A stretch of DNA of 64,000 bases from a bacterium BMS3Abin02 (GTDB taxonomy: Bacteria > Actinomycetota > Acidimicrobiia > Spongiisociales > UBA4744), in NCBI GenBank assembly GCA_002897675.1, contig BDSU01000011.1, forward strand, positions 1 to 64,000, given 5' to 3'. The stretch's first letter is position 1, and every line of letters begins with the position of its first letter. The translations under genes and the position numbers were made by a program. Below the pieces are notes generated by a model. That model saw only the letters and a program-made list of their open reading frames with translations. It did no database searches and was not told the DNA's origin. Shown here in pieces: positions 1-8,894 of the stretch.

Positions 1-41
1 GCGGAAACGCCTGATCCTACGCAGGCACGACAGAGCGGCCA

Positions 42-66
42 GTGACCTTCACACGGCAGAGGTCAC
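42..66. terminator. Hairpin after the lipoprotein gene
   Basis: Arms GTGACCT (42-48) and AGGTCAC (60-66) form a 7-bp stem with an 11-nt loop, about 40 bp past the stop of the minus-strand lipoprotein gene. There is no T-run, so terminator function is only inferred from its position. Confidence 0.35.
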
Positions 67-103
67 GCGGTAACCCATGCGGTACACGAATGGAGGACCC
101 AAC

Positions 104-1294
104 CTACGGTGCCCCTTCGACCCTCCTGAGTTGTCCGAGCAGGTACTCGAGGTGGTCGGCGCCCAGGTGCGACCACACCCAGTAGGTGCAGTCGAACCCG
201 GTGACGTGCACGAACGCCTCCGTCCCGTAGCGGTACGGCCCGGTCAACGTGGTTGCATCGCTGCCGTCACTCCACGTGTAGACAGCAGGCGAGTCCTGGC
301 GGGTGTCGGCGGGGAACGTGCCGAGACCGATCACGCCACGGCCGCAGTCGTCACACGGTTCACTGGCGCCGGAGTGACCGGGACCGGACGGCAGATCCCA
401 GGCGACCAGCATCTCCCCTTCGTTGGCGGCCCTGCGGATCGTGGCACCGTCGGCGTCTCCCAGGTCCGCGAAGTACAGCATCGGGCAGGTCGTGGGCGCC
501 CCCTTCTCGCCGGCCCACTCCAGGTAGGCGGCGTCGGGCACGGCGTCACGGGCCAGCGGAGCCTGCCCCCACGGCGGGTCTCCCAGGTCGCGAGCCGCGG
601 GCGACGAGATCTGCGAGAGCCACGCTGTCGGTTCGCCTCGCATCCCGTCGACGAAGCGCAGCTGGGCGAGGAGGGCTTCCAAATGGTCGGTACCCAGGAA
701 CGACCACACCTGATAGAGGCACCCCTCCCCGGTGACGAGCAGCTCGGCCGGCAGAGGGGCGCCGACCGCCGTGGTGGCGCCATCCTCGAAGCCGATGGCG
801 AGCTTCGAGCCGTCGTCGTAGAGGAATCGGTCTGCGAACACGTCGGTTTCGTTCCCGACCGCCCGCAGGCCGGTACCTGCGATCCCGTAGGCGCCCCGCC
901 CGCAGTCGGTGCAGTATTCGCCGCCCGCGGACCGCCCGGAACCCGAGGGCAGATCCCAGGCGACCGCCCAGCCGTCGGTGAAGTCGGCCGACCGGATGAC
1001 GCCGTCGCCGAGGTCGCCTGGATTGGACGGGAACAGCGCGGAGCACCACTCGCGATTGGCGGCCGCCTCCCATTGGGCGGCCAGCACGTCGGGTACGTCG
1101 GTGAGGGATGGTGCCGCCCACGGTGCCGTACGGACGGCGGGCGATTCTTCGATCGTCGTCGTGGTGGATGGCGGCAGCGTGGTCGTGGTCGTGGTGCTGG
1201 TGGTCGTGGTCACGGGCAGGCGGGCCACGTCGGGTCGGCCGACACAGCCGGCTGTCAGCACCATCACCGCCACGAACCAGGCGACTCGTCTCAC
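104..1294 (-). CDS. Two-repeat secreted lipoprotein, function unknown
   Basis: A 396-aa lipoprotein. I place the start at the GTG at 1294 because GGAGGGA lies just upstream and a signal peptide follows, with a lipobox (LTAGC, Cys17); the upstream in-frame ATG at 1453 would put 53 extra residues in front of the signal. A Thr-rich linker (about residues 28-48) is followed by two copies of a ~140-residue module (about 67-217 and 257-396). Each copy carries WDLPSG, a CxDCGRG motif (Cys128/131 and Cys314/317) and a closing DHLExLLxQLR segment. The paired cysteines could form disulfides or bind metal. I do not recognise the module. Likely anchored on the outer face of the membrane. Confidence 0.8.
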   Translation of the reverse strand: MRRVAWFVAVMVLTAGCVGRPDVARLPVTTTTSTTTTTTLPPSTTTTIEESPAVRTAPWAAPSLTDVPDVLAAQWEAAANREWCSALFPSNPGDLGDGVIRSADFTDGWAVAWDLPSGSGRSAGGEYCTDCGRGAYGIAGTGLRAVGNETDVFADRFLYDDGSKLAIGFEDGATTAVGAPLPAELLVTGEGCLYQVWSFLGTDHLEALLAQLRFVDGMRGEPTAWLSQISSPAARDLGDPPWGQAPLARDAVPDAAYLEWAGEKGAPTTCPMLYFADLGDADGATIRRAANEGEMLVAWDLPSGPGHSGASEPCDDCGRGVIGLGTFPADTRQDSPAVYTWSDGSDATTLTGPYRYGTEAFVHVTGFDCTYWVWSHLGADHLEYLLGQLRRVEGAP

Positions 1295-1395
1295 CGTGTC
1301 CCTCCGTTGTTGGCAAGTATGAATGATCGAACCGGCGATGTCCCGTTTCTGGCCCACCTGGTTGATACATTCACGATGGAAACAGGAGGGCTGAG

Positions 1396-1762
1396 ATGGT
1401 GAACGTAGGAATCCTGATCGCCGGCATCGCCGCCGCCATCGTGGTGACGGCACTGGTGGCCTGGCTACTGGCGCGCCGGCGTACTCCTGCGGTAGCGGAC
1501 ATGGGGCCGGTGGTCGCCGAGGTGGAGCAGGCGATGGCCAGACTGGAAGGTGAGGTCACCGGTCGGGTTGCTTCTCTCGGCGAGCGGATCAGCCAGATCG
1601 CAACGGTGTTCACCAACGATCGTATGCGCGGCTCCTTCGGAGAGGTCACTCTGCGCAACCTTCTCGGCCACGCCGGACTCACCGAACGACGCGACTTCGT
1701 CATGCAGGACACGTCCGGCAGCGGCCGTCCCGACGCCACCGTGCTCCTGTCGGGCGACCGCC
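1396..1762 (+). pseudogene. rmuC: rmuC 5' fragment, truncated
   Basis: This frame encodes an N-terminal transmembrane anchor (GIAAAIVVTALVAWLLA), a short helical region and the start of the RmuC nuclease-like core (RGSFGEVTLRNLLGHAGL, then RRDFVMQ and GRPDATVLL). RmuC proteins are normally 350-500 aa and continue with a conserved VVDAK-type segment. Here homology stops after about 120 residues, exactly where the convergent toxin gene begins, and the frame then reads noncoding sequence to 1974. Seen: the core is cut in mid-domain. Inferred: arrival of the toxin-antitoxin module or a deletion replaced the rest of the gene. Confidence 0.7.
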
Positions 1763-1771
1763 GGACGAGAT

Positions 1772-2110
1772 CTACAGGCCGAGAACGAGGCGGAGACCGG
1801 CGTCGACTTCCAGCGTCACCTCGGTCGGCAGGGTCGCAACCGGTTCGGTCAGGGCGGTCTTGTTCAACGTCACCACCTGGGAGACGTTCACCACCGACGG
1901 TTTCCCGAGCTTGGAGGCCCGCTTCGATAGGCGCACGTTTCCGGGAGCATCCGCGAGCCGCAGGTTGGAAGTGATGACGGCGGCGATGACGGTTGCGATG
2001 TGACTTGCGGTAAACGGATCCGCCTGCACGATGAGCACCGGGCGACGCTTCGCCGGCTCAGATCCTCGGGCCGGCCCGAGGTCGGCCCACCAGATCTCCC
2101 CCCTACGCAT
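1772..2110 (-). CDS. mazF: MazF/PemK-type mRNA interferase toxin
   Basis: A 112-aa protein opening with MRRGEIWWADLGPARGSEP and RRPVLIVQAD, the signature of MazF/PemK endoribonucleases, which cleave mRNA at short motifs. The start is the ATG at 2110, which shares one base with the stop codon of the antitoxin gene upstream (TAATG), so the two are translationally coupled. Length is normal for the family. It is convergent to the rmuC fragment and ends ten bases after the last recognisable rmuC codon, consistent with the module having landed there. Confidence 0.88.
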   Translation of the reverse strand: MRRGEIWWADLGPARGSEPAKRRPVLIVQADPFTASHIATVIAAVITSNLRLADAPGNVRLSKRASKLGKPSVVNVSQVVTLNKTALTEPVATLPTEVTLEVDAGLRLVLGL

Positions 2111-2346
2111 TACCAGTCTTCGTCCGGGATCGCGGCTGCCTGGGCGGCGGCCAGATGCCGATCCAGGTGGGACGGTAGGTCGGCGTAGACGGCGTCGAGC
2201 GCCTCGGTGACCACGTCGCATTCGTGGGCATCGAGGAACTCGGTCAGTGCCATCGCGTAAAGTCGACTGCGGGCGACGCCTAGACGCTTCGCGAGGGCCT
2301 CGGCACGTCGGAACAGGTCGTCTTGGAGCGACACAGCGGTCTTCAT
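2110..2346 (-). CDS. MazE-like ribbon-helix-helix antitoxin
   Basis: A 78-aa protein beginning MKTAVSLQDDLFRRAEALA, a beta strand plus helix typical of ribbon-helix-helix (MetJ/Arc type) antitoxins paired with MazF, followed by an acidic C-terminal tail (IPDEDW at the end) of the kind that blocks the toxin. I prefer the ATG at 2346 to the in-frame ATG at 2364 because the RHH fold begins there. The operator is expected just upstream, and the complex normally represses its own promoter. Antitoxin precedes toxin, as usual. Confidence 0.82.
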   Translation of the reverse strand: MKTAVSLQDDLFRRAEALAKRLGVARSRLYAMALTEFLDAHECDVVTEALDAVYADLPSHLDRHLAAAQAAAIPDEDW

Positions 2347-2453
2347 GAAGTTGAGTATAACCATGGTTATACCTCAGTAGAAGGTGGTGCTCGATGCCGA
2401 CGGCGCCGTTGCAGCATACGAAGTCGATGGCTGCGTGGACAGGGGTTTGCTGT

Positions 2454-2546
2454 TCAGCGAATGCCGGTGTCGTAGGCGACGTCGACGTCGCCGACCGACG
2501 GCACGGTGATGCCCTGTATCGGGGCGGTGGCGAGCAGCGGGCCTTG
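2454..2546 (-). pseudogene. 3' remnant of a paralogue of the lipoprotein at 41.7 kb
   Basis: Read on the minus strand this stretch gives 30 codons ending in VDVAYDTGIR and a stop. The lipoprotein at 41723-42094 ends in LDVAYDTGIR, and the preceding residues also match (LLATAPIQG here, LLGTAPMQD there; then VPSVG against VPGAG). Upstream of this the frame meets a stop and the DUF385 promoter region. So only the last quarter of a second copy survives. Confidence 0.75.
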
Positions 2547-2572
2547 TCATCGGTCCGGTGTAGGGTCTTGAC

Positions 2573-2998
2573 ATGGCGAAGTCGTATGAGATGAACGGGT
2601 TCCGGCGGGCAGTCAACCGGGTGACGGGGTTTCTCGCACGTCGCGGGAAGGGCCCTGCGTCAGAGTTGACGACCATCGGCCGCAAGAGCGGGAAGGCCCG
2701 CACCGTCCCGGTGACGCCCATCGAGGTCGGCGGCGTCCGGTACCTCGTCTCACCGTACGGCGCCGTCGGTTGGGTCCACAACATTCGTGCAGCTGGAATG
2801 GCAACGCTGAGCCGCGCTGGAACCAGCGAACAGATCTCCGTGGCCGAAGTCCAAGGTGACGACGCGGCCGTCGTGCTCAAGGAGTACGTCGCTGAGGTGA
2901 AGATCGTCCGGCCGTTCTTCGACGTGCCGCCCGACGCGGCGGTGGCCGACTTCGCCGCCGAAGCCGACGCGCACCCGGTGTTTCGCATCGAACGCTGA
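2573..2998 (+). CDS. Deazaflavin (F420)-dependent nitroreductase family protein (DUF385/Ddn)
   Basis: A 141-aa protein of the DUF385 (F420H(2)-dependent quinone reductase/nitroreductase) family. It carries the family's split-barrel core: LTTIGRKSGKARTVPVTPIEVGG (residues about 30-51), then YLVSPYGAVGWVHNIRAAG (60-78), which contacts cofactor F420 in characterised relatives such as Ddn. Members reduce quinones or nitro compounds at the membrane or in the cytosol. There is no Shine-Dalgarno sequence. TAGGGT at 2561-2566 ends six bases before the ATG, which suggests a leaderless transcript. A second, more distant member lies at 52.3 kb. Confidence 0.85.
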   Translation: MAKSYEMNGFRRAVNRVTGFLARRGKGPASELTTIGRKSGKARTVPVTPIEVGGVRYLVSPYGAVGWVHNIRAAGMATLSRAGTSEQISVAEVQGDDAAVVLKEYVAEVKIVRPFFDVPPDAAVADFAAEADAHPVFRIER

Positions 2999-3190
2999 TC
3001 GGTCCTCCTCGATAAGCCGGCCTGAGTCCTGACGCGACCGGCGAGCTCTGCGGCTCCGATCTGCGCCAGTGCGAGGCCGTCTGATTCGTCGGCACGTTCG
3101 GGGCCGTGTTCAGGGCCGGAGCGACCCCCGCGGACCCGGAGAACTCCGGGTGACTGCGATCGTCACCGAGTCTTCTAGGCTCACACCTGT

Positions 3191-4417
3191 ATGGAGACGG
3201 CGATCACCAACTTGTTCGAACGATGGCTCGGCGCCGGGATCGTCGCCACCCTCGTCGCGATCGCCGCCGTGGTGGTCGTCGCCGTTCTTTCCTACTTCGC
3301 CGTGCGGGTCCTCGCCCTTCCGGTCATCCGCAGGACGGCCAAGCGAACGACGTTTCGCTGGGACGACGTCTTCGCTGATCGCACCCTCCAACATCGTATC
3401 TCGCTGCTCATCCCGGCCCTCATCCTCTACGCCGGTGTCTCCGCCGTCCCCGGCCTCGGCGACTTCTGGACCGAAGTGTGGCGGAGCGTCGCCGGCGCAG
3501 GCGTCGTCCTCATCTCCGCGATGGCCCTCGGGTCGCTCCTCGCCGCGATCAACACCATCTACGAGACCTTCCCGATCTCCAAAGACCGGCCGATCAAGGG
3601 CTACCTGCAGGTCGTCCAGATGTTCATCTACCTGTTCGCCGCCGTCCTCATCGTCGCTGTCTTCACCAACCAGTCGCCATGGTTCTTCATCAGCGGGATC
3701 GGTGCCGCAACCGCCGTCCTCCTGCTCGTCTTCAAAGACACGATCCTGTCGTTCATCGCATCGATCCAGCTCGCCAGCAACGACATGCTTCGCGTCGGGG
3801 ACTGGATCGAGATGCCCGATTTCAACGCCGACGGCGACGTCATCGACATTGCGCTGCACACCGTCAAAGTGCAGAACTGGGACAAGACGATCACCACGAT
3901 CCCGACCTACAAGCTGATCTCCGAATCGTTCAAGAACTGGCGGGGGATGGCCGAATCCGGTGGCCGGCGGATCAAACGGGCTGTCAACATCGACATGTCG
4001 AGCGTTCGGTTCCTCACCGACGACGAGGTCGAACGGTTTACCCGCTTCGTCCCGCTCGCCGACTACATGGCGGCGAAGCGCCGGGAGATCGAGGAGTACA
4101 ACGCTGCGAACGAACCGCCGGAGGGCATGACCGGCGACCCGCGCCGGCTCACCAACATCGGGACGCTGCGCGCCTACATGGTCTCCTATCTCAAGGGCCT
4201 GCCGGACATCGCCAAGGACATGACGTTTATCATCCGGCAGCTCGAACCCGGACCGAAGGGGCTGCCCCTCGAGATCTACGTGTTCTCCTCCGATACCCGC
4301 TGGCCGCAGTATGAGGCGCTGCAGGCCGACATCTTCGATCATCTCCTCGCCATGCTCCCCGAGTTCGGGCTGCGACCCTTCCAGGAGCCCACCGGCGCCG
4401 ACTTCCGGTCCCTCTGA
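3191..4417 (+). CDS. MscS-family mechanosensitive channel (YbdG-like)
   Basis: A 408-aa membrane protein. Three to five hydrophobic segments in the first ~190 residues lead into the conserved pore and beta-domain block: FKDTILSFIASIQLASNDM, then VGDWIEMPDFNADGDV and the TIPTYKLISESFKNW stretch. That longer beta-domain insert and the ~400-aa length point to the YbdG/YnaI-like branch rather than to small MscS. Such channels open on hypo-osmotic membrane tension. TAGGCT at 3176-3181 sits nine bases before the ATG and no ribosome site is visible, so leaderless transcription is likely. It appears to be a single-gene unit. Confidence 0.9.
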   Translation: METAITNLFERWLGAGIVATLVAIAAVVVVAVLSYFAVRVLALPVIRRTAKRTTFRWDDVFADRTLQHRISLLIPALILYAGVSAVPGLGDFWTEVWRSVAGAGVVLISAMALGSLLAAINTIYETFPISKDRPIKGYLQVVQMFIYLFAAVLIVAVFTNQSPWFFISGIGAATAVLLLVFKDTILSFIASIQLASNDMLRVGDWIEMPDFNADGDVIDIALHTVKVQNWDKTITTIPTYKLISESFKNWRGMAESGGRRIKRAVNIDMSSVRFLTDDEVERFTRFVPLADYMAAKRREIEEYNAANEPPEGMTGDPRRLTNIGTLRAYMVSYLKGLPDIAKDMTFIIRQLEPGPKGLPLEIYVFSSDTRWPQYEALQADIFDHLLAMLPEFGLRPFQEPTGADFRSL

Positions 4418-4453
4418 CCGAGGTTTCGTAGCGGTGTGTTGCCCGTTCGGGTC

Positions 4454-4603
4454 CGGTTCGGTTCCACCGAGCGCCCTGTGCTCCGTAAATCCTGCCGGGT
4501 CCTGATCGATCCGTATGCGCAGGTCCGTCACGCGGGGTGCCGCGCCCAGGTCGATCTCGATCCGCTGAGATGGATTCGAGCCCCAGATCCATCCTGAGGT
4601 GTC
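4454..4603 (-). pseudogene. Fragment resembling an F5/8 type C (discoidin) domain
   Basis: On the minus strand one frame reads WIWGSNPSQRIEIDLGA, then TDLRIRIDQDPAGFTEHRA, the usual pattern of F5/8-type-C carbohydrate-binding domains (WxxG, xxIxIDLG, then an RIxIDQ strand). The match covers about 50 residues and nothing recognisable flanks it, so I read it as a gene scrap between mscS and the radical SAM gene. Moderate to low confidence, from pattern alone. Confidence 0.4.
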
Positions 4604-4698
4604 GGTGGAGGGTGGACGTCCTCGCGTCCCAGCCGCCGGCCGGCCATCGTGTGACGGCTCGCCTCGGTAGGGTGGTCCCAGAGTCCATCGGAGATCTC

Positions 4699-5544
4699 GT
4701 GCCCGGCGTCGCCACGTTCGACTTCCACGTCACCAGCGAGTGCAGCCAGGAATGCCCGTATTGTTGGGGCCCGCAGGACATCGGAGAGGTCGACACCGAC
4801 ACGGCGCTGGCGATCGTCGCCAAGATCGCCGCATCGGGGGCCCGGCGTATCGTGTTCACCGGCGGTGACCCGCTCAAGCGTGCGGACATCGGTGAACTCA
4901 TCCACAGCGCGAAACGACACGGTCTCGAGGTGGCGGTCTCGACCACCGGCGATGAGCTGACGGCGGCCTTCCTCGACCGGCACGGCGCCGACATCGACCT
5001 CGTGTCGCTGCCGCTCGACGGAGCGACCGAGGAGGTGTCGTCCCGCACGAAGAAGGAAGGCCACTTCACGGCGGTGATGGCCGCCCTCGACCTGCTCGCC
5101 GTGCACCCGGACATTGACGTGAAGGTGGCGACGCCGGTCACCCGCTTCAACATCGACGACATCCCCAACATCGTCACCCTGCTCGAAGAGCGGGCCCGCC
5201 GGTCGTCCAACCGTCTGTTCTACAACGTGTTTCAGGCGTTTCCCCGGTCGATGGATCCCGACGTCGCCTGGGACCAACTGATCGTCACCGCCGCCGAGTT
5301 CGCAGCCCTCCAGGATCGGGTCGGGGGGACGCGGCTGCGGATCAACTGGCTGAGTCACGAGACGCTGGACCGCCTGTACGTCATGGTGTTCCCCGACGGG
5401 AGGCTCACCATCCCGTCAGGTTCGGCCTTTGCCTTCTACGGTGACTTCCTGGAAGTGGAGGGCCTCGACGACGTGCTGGCCCGTGCCGAGTTCGATGTGG
5501 CCAAGCACCGTCGCCACGCCGAGGGCTGGCACCGGGAAGGGTGA
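4699..5544 (+). CDS. Radical SAM enzyme without SPASM domain
   Basis: A 281-aa radical SAM protein. The 4Fe-4S/SAM-binding cysteines are Cys15, Cys19 and Cys22 (ECSQECPYCW), followed by the GGDP motif (FTGGDPLKRADI) for SAM binding, and later SLPLDGATEE and TRFNIDDI strands of the TIM barrel. There are no extra C-terminal cysteines, so no SPASM or auxiliary cluster; the compact layout is like MoaA-core or viperin-like enzymes, but I cannot assign a substrate. The GTG at 4699 is chosen because GGAG sits five bases upstream and the barrel begins at once; the frame stays open to 4537. No peptide or cofactor partner gene is adjacent. Confidence 0.8.
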   Translation: MPGVATFDFHVTSECSQECPYCWGPQDIGEVDTDTALAIVAKIAASGARRIVFTGGDPLKRADIGELIHSAKRHGLEVAVSTTGDELTAAFLDRHGADIDLVSLPLDGATEEVSSRTKKEGHFTAVMAALDLLAVHPDIDVKVATPVTRFNIDDIPNIVTLLEERARRSSNRLFYNVFQAFPRSMDPDVAWDQLIVTAAEFAALQDRVGGTRLRINWLSHETLDRLYVMVFPDGRLTIPSGSAFAFYGDFLEVEGLDDVLARAEFDVAKHRRHAEGWHREG

Positions 5545-5771
5545 CACCGGTTCGGGCGATCCTGAGTTCACCGACATCGGCCGTGGCACGCTTCGGGCCC
5601 GCGCCTGGTGTCGTGTGGTGGCCTTCGAACGCGATGGCCCGTGTCCGTTCTGCGTTGTCGGTCTCCTGTGCCTCGACGGACGATCCTCGCAGCGCTTCTG
5701 GCCGGCAGAACACCGCAAAGGTTGCCGGTCGAGGCACTAGCCTGGCCGCAGGGTGCCTATCGGAGGGGAAG

Positions 5772-7574
5772 ATGAGGCAGACAGGTGGGGCCGGCGCCGA
5801 CGGGTCTTGGTGGGGCCGAAGAGCCTGGTCCGTACTGGTTCTTGCCGTGGCTTTCATGTCGGTGACGGCTGCGGGTGCGGCTGCCGTAGTTGATGCGTAC
5901 GGGGGCGACCCGAATGGGCTCGTGCCATTCAGGGACTCGGTAGCCACCGTGTATTCGATCGGTGAGGACGTGTGGGAGGTCTGGGTGTGTCAGGTGCCAG
6001 GCTGGAACATCACACTTGACGTCGATGCGGTCACTGCCGACATGAACGCAAGGTTCACCGCCTACTTCGGCTGGCTCTCCGACAGCCGCTATCGGCCGGT
6101 ATTCCAGGTGGGCGGCACCGTGCAGTCGGCCGACATCTTGCCGACCGACCCGGCAGCGGTCGAGTATTGGAGCGGGAACTGGGCCACTGATTGTGAAGCG
6201 AAGGTCGCTGCCTCGTCGACGTCCGGGCCCGACGGGGTCATGATCGTGACAGAGGGCGGGTTTGGTGCCGGATACGGCAACCCGGGCTGGTCGTGCCCAG
6301 GGACTGTCGGCGGGTGCGCGTCCTACTACCCGGAAAAGACCGTCTACCCGGGAAATGAGCGTCAGGTCGTCGTTGGCGCCGGGTCGGTAACGGTCGTCTC
6401 GCCGTTCCAGGAAGCCCAATGGACGACGGTGGCTCACGAGCTGGGCCATGCAGTCTCCTGGCCGCATTCATACGGTGCGCTGAACATCAACCCGATCGGC
6501 AACGTGCTCGAGTACGACAACCCGGTCGACAATATGAGCGGTTGGGACCTGGTGGGGGATCCAATCGGCACGACCGGCTACAACCGGTATGCGGCCGGGT
6601 GGATCGACCCGGCCGACGTTGCGTTCTACTCCGGGGGGACCCATACGTTCCCGCTGGCATCCATCGGCGGACAGGGATACGGGATGGTGGTCATTCCGAT
6701 GGGCGCCGACGGGTATTTCTACGAGCTGGATTACCGGGCGCCGACCGGGTGGGATACGGCACTGACGAAGAATGGTGTAGAGACATACCTGGTCGACTCG
6801 AGACGATCGGCCTGTGCGGGTCTGGACTGGTGGCAACCCGACTACCCGTGTTTCGGGCTTTGGACGAGGGTGGCTCAGAGTCCGGCCGAAGTCGGCACCA
6901 CAGGCACGTCCCACGTGCACGGAGTCGGTGAGGTATTCCAGTTGGGCCTGTTCACGTTGAGCGTCCTGCAGGACGACGATGCCCAGGTGTATCTGCGGCT
7001 CACCGACGGAAACTACTTGGGCCGTTTCGTGGACGACGATGGAAACTTCCACGAGCCCAATATCGAGGTGATCGCCGGTGCCGGATTGACGAAGGGTTGC
7101 GACCCGCCGGCAAACGACCGGTATTGTCCGGCCGATCTGGTATCGAGGGCATCCATGGCAGCGTTCCTCATCCGGGCGGTGGGAGGAGACGTGTCTGCGC
7201 AGCCGTATTCCGGCTACTTCGGCGACGTGCCGGCCGGCCAGTGGTACACACCCTATGTTGAACGGCTTTTCGAGCTGGGGATCACAACCGGCTACGAGGA
7301 TGGCACCTATCGGCCGGATCAGCCCGTCTCCCGTGCCGAAATGGCAGCGTTCATCGTTCGGGCGTTCGGCCACTCGGCAGAACTCGGCGCCACCAGAGGC
7401 GTGTTCGCAGACGTCGATCCGGCTTCATGGTATGCACCGTCGGCAGAACTGATCTACGACCTGGGTATCACTACCGGATGCTCGGCGGACCCGGTCGCGT
7501 ACTGCCCTGACGACCTGGTGCTGCGAGACCAGATGGCCTCGTTCCTGGCTCGGGCGTTGGGACTCGGGACATAG
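5772..7574 (+). CDS. Secreted zinc metalloprotease with three SLH domains
   Basis: A 600-aa exported protein. The ATG at 5772 follows a strong GGAGGGG site; a signal peptide spans roughly residues 17-39. The catalytic region has HELGHAVSWPH (His222, Glu223, His226, His232), the zinc-binding metzincin pattern, with a likely Met-turn at VDNMSG (Met255). From about residue 425 to the end there are three S-layer-homology repeats (NDRYCPADLVSRASMAAFLIRA type; the second has FGDVPAGQWY and GYEDGTYRPDQPVSRAEMA), which anchor proteins to cell-wall polymers. So it is probably a cell-surface protease. The glycine usual in HExxHxxGxxH is replaced by serine. A strong terminator follows at once, so it is monocistronic. 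Confidence 0.85.
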   Translation: MRQTGGAGADGSWWGRRAWSVLVLAVAFMSVTAAGAAAVVDAYGGDPNGLVPFRDSVATVYSIGEDVWEVWVCQVPGWNITLDVDAVTADMNARFTAYFGWLSDSRYRPVFQVGGTVQSADILPTDPAAVEYWSGNWATDCEAKVAASSTSGPDGVMIVTEGGFGAGYGNPGWSCPGTVGGCASYYPEKTVYPGNERQVVVGAGSVTVVSPFQEAQWTTVAHELGHAVSWPHSYGALNINPIGNVLEYDNPVDNMSGWDLVGDPIGTTGYNRYAAGWIDPADVAFYSGGTHTFPLASIGGQGYGMVVIPMGADGYFYELDYRAPTGWDTALTKNGVETYLVDSRRSACAGLDWWQPDYPCFGLWTRVAQSPAEVGTTGTSHVHGVGEVFQLGLFTLSVLQDDDAQVYLRLTDGNYLGRFVDDDGNFHEPNIEVIAGAGLTKGCDPPANDRYCPADLVSRASMAAFLIRAVGGDVSAQPYSGYFGDVPAGQWYTPYVERLFELGITTGYEDGTYRPDQPVSRAEMAAFIVRAFGHSAELGATRGVFADVDPASWYAPSAELIYDLGITTGCSADPVAYCPDDLVLRDQMASFLARALGLGT

Positions 7575-7575
7575 G

Positions 7576-7602
7576 GGAGGTGCCCGGGCGATGGGCACCT
7601 CC
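7576..7602 (+). terminator. Hairpin terminator after the metalloprotease
   Basis: GGAGGTGCCC and GGGCACCTCC form a perfect 10-bp stem with a 7-nt loop, starting one base after the stop codon. No T-run follows, as is common in GC-rich actinobacteria. It may also serve the convergent nagA. Confidence 0.7.
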
Positions 7603-7706
7603 TGATGCTGCGGGAAGTGCCGGGTCGCAGTGGGCGGTGGCGTGCCCCGCTCTCATCTGAACCGGTCCGGGATCATCCCGCGGCCAGGGACACCGGCGAT
7701 TCGGGT

Positions 7707-8801
7707 TCAGAGTGCGAAAGACTCCATTCCGGCGACGATCGTCCGGATGACGTGATACGAATCGTCCAGAACGCACACGTCGGCCGCCGCGCCCGGCTCG
7801 AGATTTCCGAGGTCCGGCCGGCGCAGCAGCGCCGCCGGCGCCGAGGTCGCCGCAGCAATGGCCCGCGCGGGGTCGAAGCCGAGGTCGATCATGTTTCTGA
7901 CCGCCTGGTCCATCGTGAGGACACTGCCGGCCAGGGTGCCGTTCTCGAGCCTGCACGCTCCGTGGTCCAGGAGGACCGTTCGGCCAGCGAGCAGGTAGTG
8001 ACCGTCCGGGCGCCCCGCGGCCGAGATGGCGTCCGTGACCAGCACGAAGCGCTCACCCGCGGCGTTGGCGGCGAGCTTCACCGCCTCCGGAGCGAGATGA
8101 ACCCCGTCGACGATGGCGGTGATGAACACGTCGTCTCGTACCAGGGCGGCGCCGCTGATGCCCGGGTCGCGATGCCTCCAGGGTCGCTGGGCGCCGAAGA
8201 TATGGGTTACCGAGCGCGCGCCACGATCGAACGCGGCGTTGGCGGTCTGGGCATCGGCATCGGTGTGGCCCAGCGCGACGGTGACGCCCTCGGCGACCAG
8301 CAACTCGATCAGATCGAGTGCGCCGGGAAGCTCCGGAGCGATCGTCATGCACGTCACGGGTCCGGCGTCGAGGAGTCGCCGTGTGAGCTCCGGGTCGGGA
8401 TCGAGCATGTTTCGCGGATCGTGGGCGCCGGACCGTATGGGTGACAGGAAGGGGCCCTCGAGATGCATGCCCAGGATCCGGGCGCCGGGGGTCGACGTCG
8501 AGCGCAGCCGCCCCAGCGCACCGAAGTAATCCGGGACGGGGAGCGTGATGAGTGTCGGCTGGAAGGCGGTGACTCCCGTGGACGCGAGGCAACCGGCGAC
8601 ACGGGTGTAGTCGCCGGCGTCGGCCGTCGTGAAGTCCACGCCGTCGAATCCGTTGATGTGCACGTCGATGAACCCGGGCACGGCAAGGCCGATCCGGCCG
8701 GCGGGAGACAGCCCGACACCCTCGATGAGCCCGCCTTCGACAGCCACGTCACCTTCGACGATCCGACCGTGAACGAGTGCGGCGTTCACGCCGAGTCTCA
8801 T
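7707..8801 (-). CDS. nagA: N-acetylglucosamine-6-phosphate deacetylase
   Basis: A 364-aa amidohydrolase-superfamily enzyme that converts GlcNAc-6-phosphate to glucosamine-6-phosphate plus acetate. Visible motifs are PGFIDVHINGFDGVDF near the N-terminus, GMHLEGPFLSP (metal-binding Glu), ALGHTDADA and SVTHIFGA (metal-binding histidines), and VLVTDAISAAG (catalytic Asp). The usual THLFNAM sequence reads THIFGAQ here, a small change beside the metal site. AGGAGG lies upstream of the ATG. No nagB, kinase or PTS gene is next to it, so it probably serves cell-wall recycling or a pathway encoded elsewhere. Confidence 0.93.
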   Translation of the reverse strand: MRLGVNAALVHGRIVEGDVAVEGGLIEGVGLSPAGRIGLAVPGFIDVHINGFDGVDFTTADAGDYTRVAGCLASTGVTAFQPTLITLPVPDYFGALGRLRSTSTPGARILGMHLEGPFLSPIRSGAHDPRNMLDPDPELTRRLLDAGPVTCMTIAPELPGALDLIELLVAEGVTVALGHTDADAQTANAAFDRGARSVTHIFGAQRPWRHRDPGISGAALVRDDVFITAIVDGVHLAPEAVKLAANAAGERFVLVTDAISAAGRPDGHYLLAGRTVLLDHGACRLENGTLAGSVLTMDQAVRNMIDLGFDPARAIAAATSAPAALLRRPDLGNLEPGAAADVCVLDDSYHVIRTIVAGMESFAL

Positions 8802-8894
8802 GTGCGCCTCCTGGAGTTGATGCCAGAGTGCCTTGGCGTGGGTCAGCGTAGTTGCGCTCCTCGGAGCCGGTTGCTCTGATCACCGCCGTTGCGG

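Noticed and set aside
3110-4531. 473-codon minus-strand frame across mscS
   Set aside because: Antisense to a clear MscS protein and made of D/E/G-rich low-complexity sequence. Only its first part (4454-4531) was kept, as part of a discoidin-like scrap.
5541-5771. Earlier in-frame start for the SLH metalloprotease
   Set aside because: It would place about 77 residues before the signal peptide; the ATG at 5772 has a strong ribosome site and an immediate signal sequence.
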